A stretch of DNA of 64,000 bases, taken from the NCBI RefSeq assembly GCF_047495875.1, contig NC_092459.1, positions 17,345,795-17,409,794 on the forward strand, written 5' to 3'. The DNA is from Pithys albifrons albifrons. Taxonomy: Eukaryota; Chordata; Aves; Passeriformes; Thamnophilidae. Made by a program: the position numbers and the translations under genes. Below, piece by piece: positions 63,401 to 64,000 of this stretch. Below the pieces are notes generated by a model, which was given only the letters and a program-made list of their open reading frames with translations, was not told the origin of the DNA and did not search any database. The stretch's first letter is position 1, and each line of letters opens with the position of its first letter.

Positions 63401-64000
63401 GCAACATCAGCAGCATTATGAAGTCATACCAGTACTGCAGTGGAGCTACTGCCAGGTTATCCTAATGTTATTTCACAGCAGAAATGCCAAAGAAGGTAAC
63501 ATCCATGAAAGCACAAGTTTTTCGGTGATGAGACAGTGAAAATACTAAGTCCTTTGTTCTGTATGCTTGAAGCATATTTATAAAAGGTCTGTGTTCAAAA
63601 AAGTACATGATCTTAAACATATCATCAACAGTTTCACAGCTTTATGCAAGTATAGAAGTCAAATTTACAGGATAAGAGACAAGATTGTGTTCTGTGAAGG
63701 AAAGTAGGATAGTACAGGTATGGATATGACAAGACAGGAGAATAGTTCTTGGTATAACACATCTTAGAGAAGAGGAAGAGAAGACTTAATAGAAAAACAG
63801 TAAGAGGAATTAACAGCAATAACAGGGTAAAAGATAAAAATTTAAGAAAATAATACTGAGGGAAAGAAAGGAAAATGCGATTTCTAAAAATTGCATGCTT
63901 AAGAGAAAGAGTAGCTGCCCATCAACAGACACATCATTTTTTTTGCAGGAATTATCATCATAGGCTACTAATCTATAGAAGAATTTGGCATATTAATTCT

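Larger units (their letters stand above)
51084..64000 (-). other. SNTG2: SNTG2 intron 1 (partial)
   Basis: This is non-coding sequence upstream of exon 2, running off the window. It contains CR1 fragments at 52751 and 57975, an older CR1 at 56545, a microsatellite at 56983 and an LTR candidate at 60079. No CpG-rich promoter or first exon is visible. In 51084-52750, 53159-56540, 57064-57974 and 60500-64000 I see no recognisable element beyond AT-rich unique sequence. 58621-58800 is a GC-richer stretch next to the CR1 that I cannot assign. Confidence 0.85.

Overview
The window is vertebrate nuclear DNA, AT-rich and gene-poor, from a bird. The evidence is many 3' ends of CR1 LINEs with the ATTCTATG-type tail, several avian-type ERV long terminal repeats, and one composite repeat (19867-20022) joining a tRNA-Ile-like head to a CR1 tail. 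That composite is the layout of TguSINE1, a SINE family I know only from passerines, so a passerine is the best guess.

One protein-coding gene is identified, on the minus strand: SNTG2, gamma-2 syntrophin. Five consecutive coding exons are present, probably exons 2-6. In transcription order they are 51083-50946, 31374-31318, 31230-31173, 17065-17022 and 16911-16870. They join in frame without a stop into 339 nt (113 codons). These encode the N-terminal half of the split PH1 domain and most of the PDZ domain. The first exon lies beyond 64000, and the end of the PDZ domain, the rest of PH1, PH2 and the C-terminal unique region lie before position 1. The window is thus about 0.5 % coding and otherwise intron: intron 1 (at least 12.9 kb), intron 2 (19.6 kb), intron 3 (87 bp), intron 4 (14.1 kb), intron 5 (110 bp) and intron 6 (at least 16.9 kb).

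Repeats by region: intron 6 holds CR1 copies at 521-1096, 12724-12880 and 13055-13503, and LTRs at 1933-2363 and 14622-15136. Intron 4 holds an LTR at 18533-19128, the SINE at 19867-20022 and CR1 scraps at 23852 and 29518. Intron 2 holds a dense cluster at 37.2-41.1 kb: an 861-bp element with 71-bp terminal inverted repeats, a long CR1, an older CR1 and a solo LTR with an exact 5-bp target duplication. It also holds an LTR stub at 43621 and CR1 copies at 45.5 and 47.9 kb. Intron 1 holds CR1 copies at 52.8, 56.5 and 58.0 kb and an LTR candidate at 60.1 kb. Microsatellites and A/C- or T/G-rich tracts are scattered throughout.

The least explained item is a short minus-strand open segment at 9739-9883 with a branch-point-like sequence, pyrimidine tract, 3' splice site, stop codon and nearby AATAAA. 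It looks like an unassigned terminal exon inside intron 6. I see no prokaryote-type system, CRISPR array, rRNA or functional tRNA gene. Family names and comparisons with human proteins are from memory and were not searched.
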